Source: Bacteroidales bacterium (GTDB lineage: Bacteria > Bacteroidota > Bacteroidia > Bacteroidales > UBA932). Taken from it: a stretch of 64,000 nt of DNA. The notes under the pieces are model-generated. The model was not told where the DNA came from. It made no database searches and worked only from the letters and a program-made list of their open reading frames with translations. Positions 61,725 through 64,000 of the stretch are shown one piece after another. The stretch lies in the NCBI GenBank assembly GCA_017527625.1, contig JAFXPV010000027.1:1-64000 (forward strand), read 5' to 3'. Numbering within the stretch: position 1 is the first letter of the stretch; every line of letters starts with the position of its first letter. Position numbers and translations under genes: made by a program.

Positions 61725-62390
61725 ATGGACAGAAAAAGATACGCCGTTATCGTAGCTGCAGGATCGGGTGCGAGGATGAATTCAAAAATACCCAAGCAAT
61801 TTATTGAAATCGCCGGGAAACCGATATTGCGCCATACCATCGAGAGGTTCCTTGCGATGAGCCCGGCGGTAGAGATAATCGTGGTTCTGTCAGACGAATA
61901 CAAAGATTATTGGAAGAACTATTGCCGCAGCACCGCCTTTCTGGAAAGATACACTCTGCCCAGTGGAGGCTTCACCCGTTTCCATTCAGTCAAGAACGCC
62001 CTTGAGTATGTCCCCGACGGGGCCCTCGTCGCCGTCCACGACGGGGTGCGGCCCTTCGTGACGACGGAATTCCTGGAAGGCCTGTTCGAAGAGGCTGAAA
62101 GATGCGGCGCGGTGGCGCCCGTGGTGCCTCTGGTGGAGAGTATACGTGAGAAAACAGAGGACGGGACGGTGCCTGCCGACAGGTCCCGCTTCGTGGCTGT
62201 CCAGACACCTCAGGTCTTCCGTTCGGAGATACTCCGCAAAGCTTACGGGCAGTCTTACGACACTTCCTTCACCGACGACCTGACCGTGGTGCAGAAGGCC
62301 GGCTTCCCCGTGAAGACGGTGGCAGGTCTGCGTTACAATATCAAGATTACAACTCCGGACGACCTCAGGATCGCGGAAGCGTTACTTTGA
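61725..62390 (+). CDS. ispD: 2-C-methyl-D-erythritol 4-phosphate cytidylyltransferase
   Basis: 221 residues. IspD nucleotide-binding motif AAGSGARMNSKIPKQF near 10-25, VHDGVRPFVTTEFL near 104-117, and TDDLTVVQKAGFPVKTV near 185-201. It transfers CMP to MEP in the non-mevalonate isoprenoid pathway. Its last nine bases overlap the convergent Lrp-family gene. Confidence 0.95.
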   Translation: MDRKRYAVIVAAGSGARMNSKIPKQFIEIAGKPILRHTIERFLAMSPAVEIIVVLSDEYKDYWKNYCRSTAFLERYTLPSGGFTRFHSVKNALEYVPDGALVAVHDGVRPFVTTEFLEGLFEEAERCGAVAPVVPLVESIREKTEDGTVPADRSRFVAVQTPQVFRSEILRKAYGQSYDTSFTDDLTVVQKAGFPVKTVAGLRYNIKITTPDDLRIAEALL

Positions 62391-62912
62391 AGCTTTCTTG
62401 CGGCTCTCTTTCTTCGCAGAGGCGCTCTTTGTCCTTGAGTATGACGAAGTGTCATCGATAGAAACCTGCCTCTCGATGGTTTCTTCGAGGGATATCCAGG
62501 TCTCGGTGCGCTCGACGCCATCGATGTTCTGGATGGTGTCGATCAGCACGTGCATCAGGTGGTCGTTGTCCTTGCAGTAGATTTTGAGCATCAGGGCGTG
62601 GTTGCCGGTGATGAAATGGCACTCGACGATCTCAGGGATGTTCTTGAGGGTGTCGATGACCTGCGAGTATGCGTTTGCCCGGGAGAGGCTCACGCCGATG
62701 AAGGCGCATACGTTCAGTCCCAGGGCCTGCGGCTTGACGAGAAGTCTGGAGCCGGTGATTATGCCCATCTGCTCCATCTTGTGTACGCGCTGGTGGATGG
62801 CTGCGCCGGAAATGCCGCATTCGCGGGCGATTTCGAGGTAGGGAAGTCTGGCGTTCTTGATCAGGAATGAAAGAATCCTTCTGTCTGTCAGGTCAAGCTG
62901 GTGAGAGATCAT
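62382..62912 (-). CDS. Lrp/AsnC family transcriptional regulator
   Basis: 176 residues. N-terminal winged HTH (LDLTDRRILSFLIKNARLPYLEIARECGISGAAIHQRV) at about 5-45 and a C-terminal RAM ligand-binding domain (about 68-145, IGVSLSRANAYSQVIDTLKN, VECHFITGNHALMLKIYC). After residue 150 there is a Ser/Lys/Arg-rich tail not usual in the family. Its ligand and targets are unknown. It starts 14 bases after topA on the same strand. Confidence 0.92.
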   Translation of the reverse strand: MISHQLDLTDRRILSFLIKNARLPYLEIARECGISGAAIHQRVHKMEQMGIITGSRLLVKPQALGLNVCAFIGVSLSRANAYSQVIDTLKNIPEIVECHFITGNHALMLKIYCKDNDHLMHVLIDTIQNIDGVERTETWISLEETIERQVSIDDTSSYSRTKSASAKKESRKKASK

Positions 62913-62926
62913 ATTATGACGTATGT

Positions 62927-64000
62927 TTATTTGGCGGATTTGTTGGCTTTTTCGATAATGGCCCTGCAGGCTGCTTCGTCAAGCGATTCGGGAGCTGTGC
63001 CTTTCGGAATCTTGTAATTGTTCCTACCCTGCTTGATGTAGGGGCCGAAACGTCCGTTGAGCACCTCGATGTCCCCGAAGCTGGCGATGTGCTTCTTGAG
63101 TTCTTTCTGCCTGTGGTCTTCGATCAGGGCGGCGGCTTCTGCCTCGGTTATCAGCATCGGGTCGTAGTTCTTGCCGATAGACACGAACTCCGAGCCGAAT
63201 TTGATGTATGGGCCGAAACGTCCCACAGCGACGGTGACGGGCTTGCCTTCATAAGTGCCGACAGTGCGGGGCAAGTCGAACAGCTTGGCAGCCTCTTCAA
63301 TGGTGATGTTCTCGATCAGCTGGCCTTTCTTGAGGCTTGCGAACTGCTTGTCGGGGTCGTCGTTCTCGCCTTTCTGAACCAGCGGGCCGAAGCGTCCCAT
63401 ACGGGCGATGAGCATCTTGCCGCTTGACGGGTCGACGCCGAGACGGCGCTCTGCGTGTGTGTGGGTGCGGTCGTTGAGCTTCTCTTCGACGGTGTTGTGG
63501 AAGTCAGAGTAGAAATCGGCGATGACTTCGTTCCACACCCTCTTGCCGTTGGCTATGTCGTCGAAATCCTGCTCTACCTGGGCTGTGAAGCCATAGTCCA
63601 TAATGGACTGGAAGTTGGCGTCGAGGTAGTCGGTCACCACTATTCCGATGTTCTCGGCGAACAGCTTGCCTTTCTCCTTGCCGACGGTCTCAGATTTGGT
63701 CTGGCTGGTGATGCTGTCGCCCTTCAGCGCGTAGATGTTGTAATTGCGGGCTTCTCCCTTGCTGTCGCCCTTGGCCACATAGCCGCGCTTCATAATGGTC
63801 GAAATGGTCGGGGCGTAGGTTGACGGGCGGCCGATTCCCAGCTCTTCGAGCTTCTTGACCAGGCTGGCCTCGGTGTAGCGTGAGGGCTTCGGAGTGAAGC
63901 GCTCCACTGCGTCGATCTCCTTGCGGTCCATCTTCTGGCCTTTGGAGATTGAAGGCATAAGGGTGAGTTCCTCAGTGGTCTCTTCGTCGTCGGTGCCTTC
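62927..64000 (-). CDS. topA: DNA topoisomerase I (5' end outside window)
   Basis: The frame is open from the window edge to the stop at 62927: 357 residues of the C-terminal part. At its start is the end of the topoisomerase core (EASLVKKLEELGIGRPSTYA, then TISTIMKRGYV). Three C-terminal repeats with a GRFGP core (RMGRFGPLVQKG, VGRFGPYIKFG, LNGRFGPYIKQG) follow, with a basic tail. The zinc-finger Cys sets of E. coli TopA are absent from this part; Bacteroidota use these repeats instead. It relaxes negative supercoils. Confidence 0.95.
   Translation of the reverse strand, partial: EGTDDEETTEELTLMPSISKGQKMDRKEIDAVERFTPKPSRYTEASLVKKLEELGIGRPSTYAPTISTIMKRGYVAKGDSKGEARNYNIYALKGDSITSQTKSETVGKEKGKLFAENIGIVVTDYLDANFQSIMDYGFTAQVEQDFDDIANGKRVWNEVIADFYSDFHNTVEEKLNDRTHTHAERRLGVDPSSGKMLIARMGRFGPLVQKGENDDPDKQFASLKKGQLIENITIEEAAKLFDLPRTVGTYEGKPVTVAVGRFGPYIKFGSEFVSIGKNYDPMLITEAEAAALIEDHRQKELKKHIASFGDIEVLNGRFGPYIKQGRNNYKIPKGTAPESLDEAACRAIIEKANKSAK

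Overview
The window is one continuous stretch of a Bacteroidales-type (Bacteroidota) chromosome with fairly high GC, about 57% by eye. The evidence is a TonB-dependent receptor, the gliding lipoprotein GldH, DUF4988/PL29-type lipoproteins, a PG0541-type RND accessory protein, BIG2-rich surface lipoproteins, GH20/GH43 enzymes, and many promoters of the Bacteroidota form (TTG, about 20 bp, TAnnTTTG) instead of Shine-Dalgarno sites. The genus cannot be fixed from the sequence. No rRNA, tRNA, CRISPR array or intact insertion sequence was seen.

Layout. 1-4.2 kb: N-terminal part of a BtuB-like receptor (minus), then cysteine hydrolase, mannitol-dehydrogenase-family oxidoreductase and a small lipoprotein (plus). 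4.2-6.2 kb: cysK-cysE (minus) behind a leader that encodes a Cys-Cys-Cys-Cys peptide and an attenuator hairpin. 6.2-10.4 kb: tricorn-type S41 protease and an EEP-fold hydrolase, convergent. 10.5-15.5 kb: three tandem paralogous DUF4988-like lipoproteins and a HAD phosphatase. 15.5-19.1 kb: C69 dipeptidase, small lipoprotein, outer-membrane barrel, thioredoxin. 19.2-25.0 kb: TolC/adaptor/RND pump operon ending in a PII-like small protein. 25.0-26.6 kb: AT-rich accessory island with a large palindromic repeat and a frameshifted NYN-domain gene. 26.6-28.8 kb: carboxylesterase and a lipoprotein. 28.8-36.2 kb: a long minus-strand housekeeping run (TPR protein, U32 peptidase, pyrH, frr, holB, ricT, gldH, trmB). 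36.3-43.3 kb: small membrane proteins, hemW, sdhC, smpB, miaA, second copy of the palindromic repeat, lgt, an RlmI-like methyltransferase. 43.3-50.2 kb: a glycan-directed operon (BIG2/24-residue-repeat surface lipoprotein, GH43, GH20, small exported protein). 50.3-64 kb: pgk, gcvP, the cell-shape cluster rodA-mrdA-mreD-mreC-mreB, purH, ispD, an Lrp-type regulator and the 3' part of topA.

Three observations stand out. (1) The cysK-cysE leader contains every element of classical ribosome-mediated attenuation by cysteine: a 16-residue peptide with four consecutive Cys codons, a terminator with a T tract, and a 9-bp antiterminator pairing that begins inside the peptide coding region. (2) Two copies of a roughly 177-bp palindromic element, 16 kb apart and inverted, have cores identical at 107 of 108 bases but different outer arms; each arm remains complementary to its own partner. 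(3) The tetranucleotide CATG is almost absent (nine by-eye occurrences in 64 kb, where about 240 would be expected from base composition), and five of the nine lie in the 1.4-kb AT-rich island. This marks the island as foreign and suggests a CATG-directed restriction or modification history in the host.
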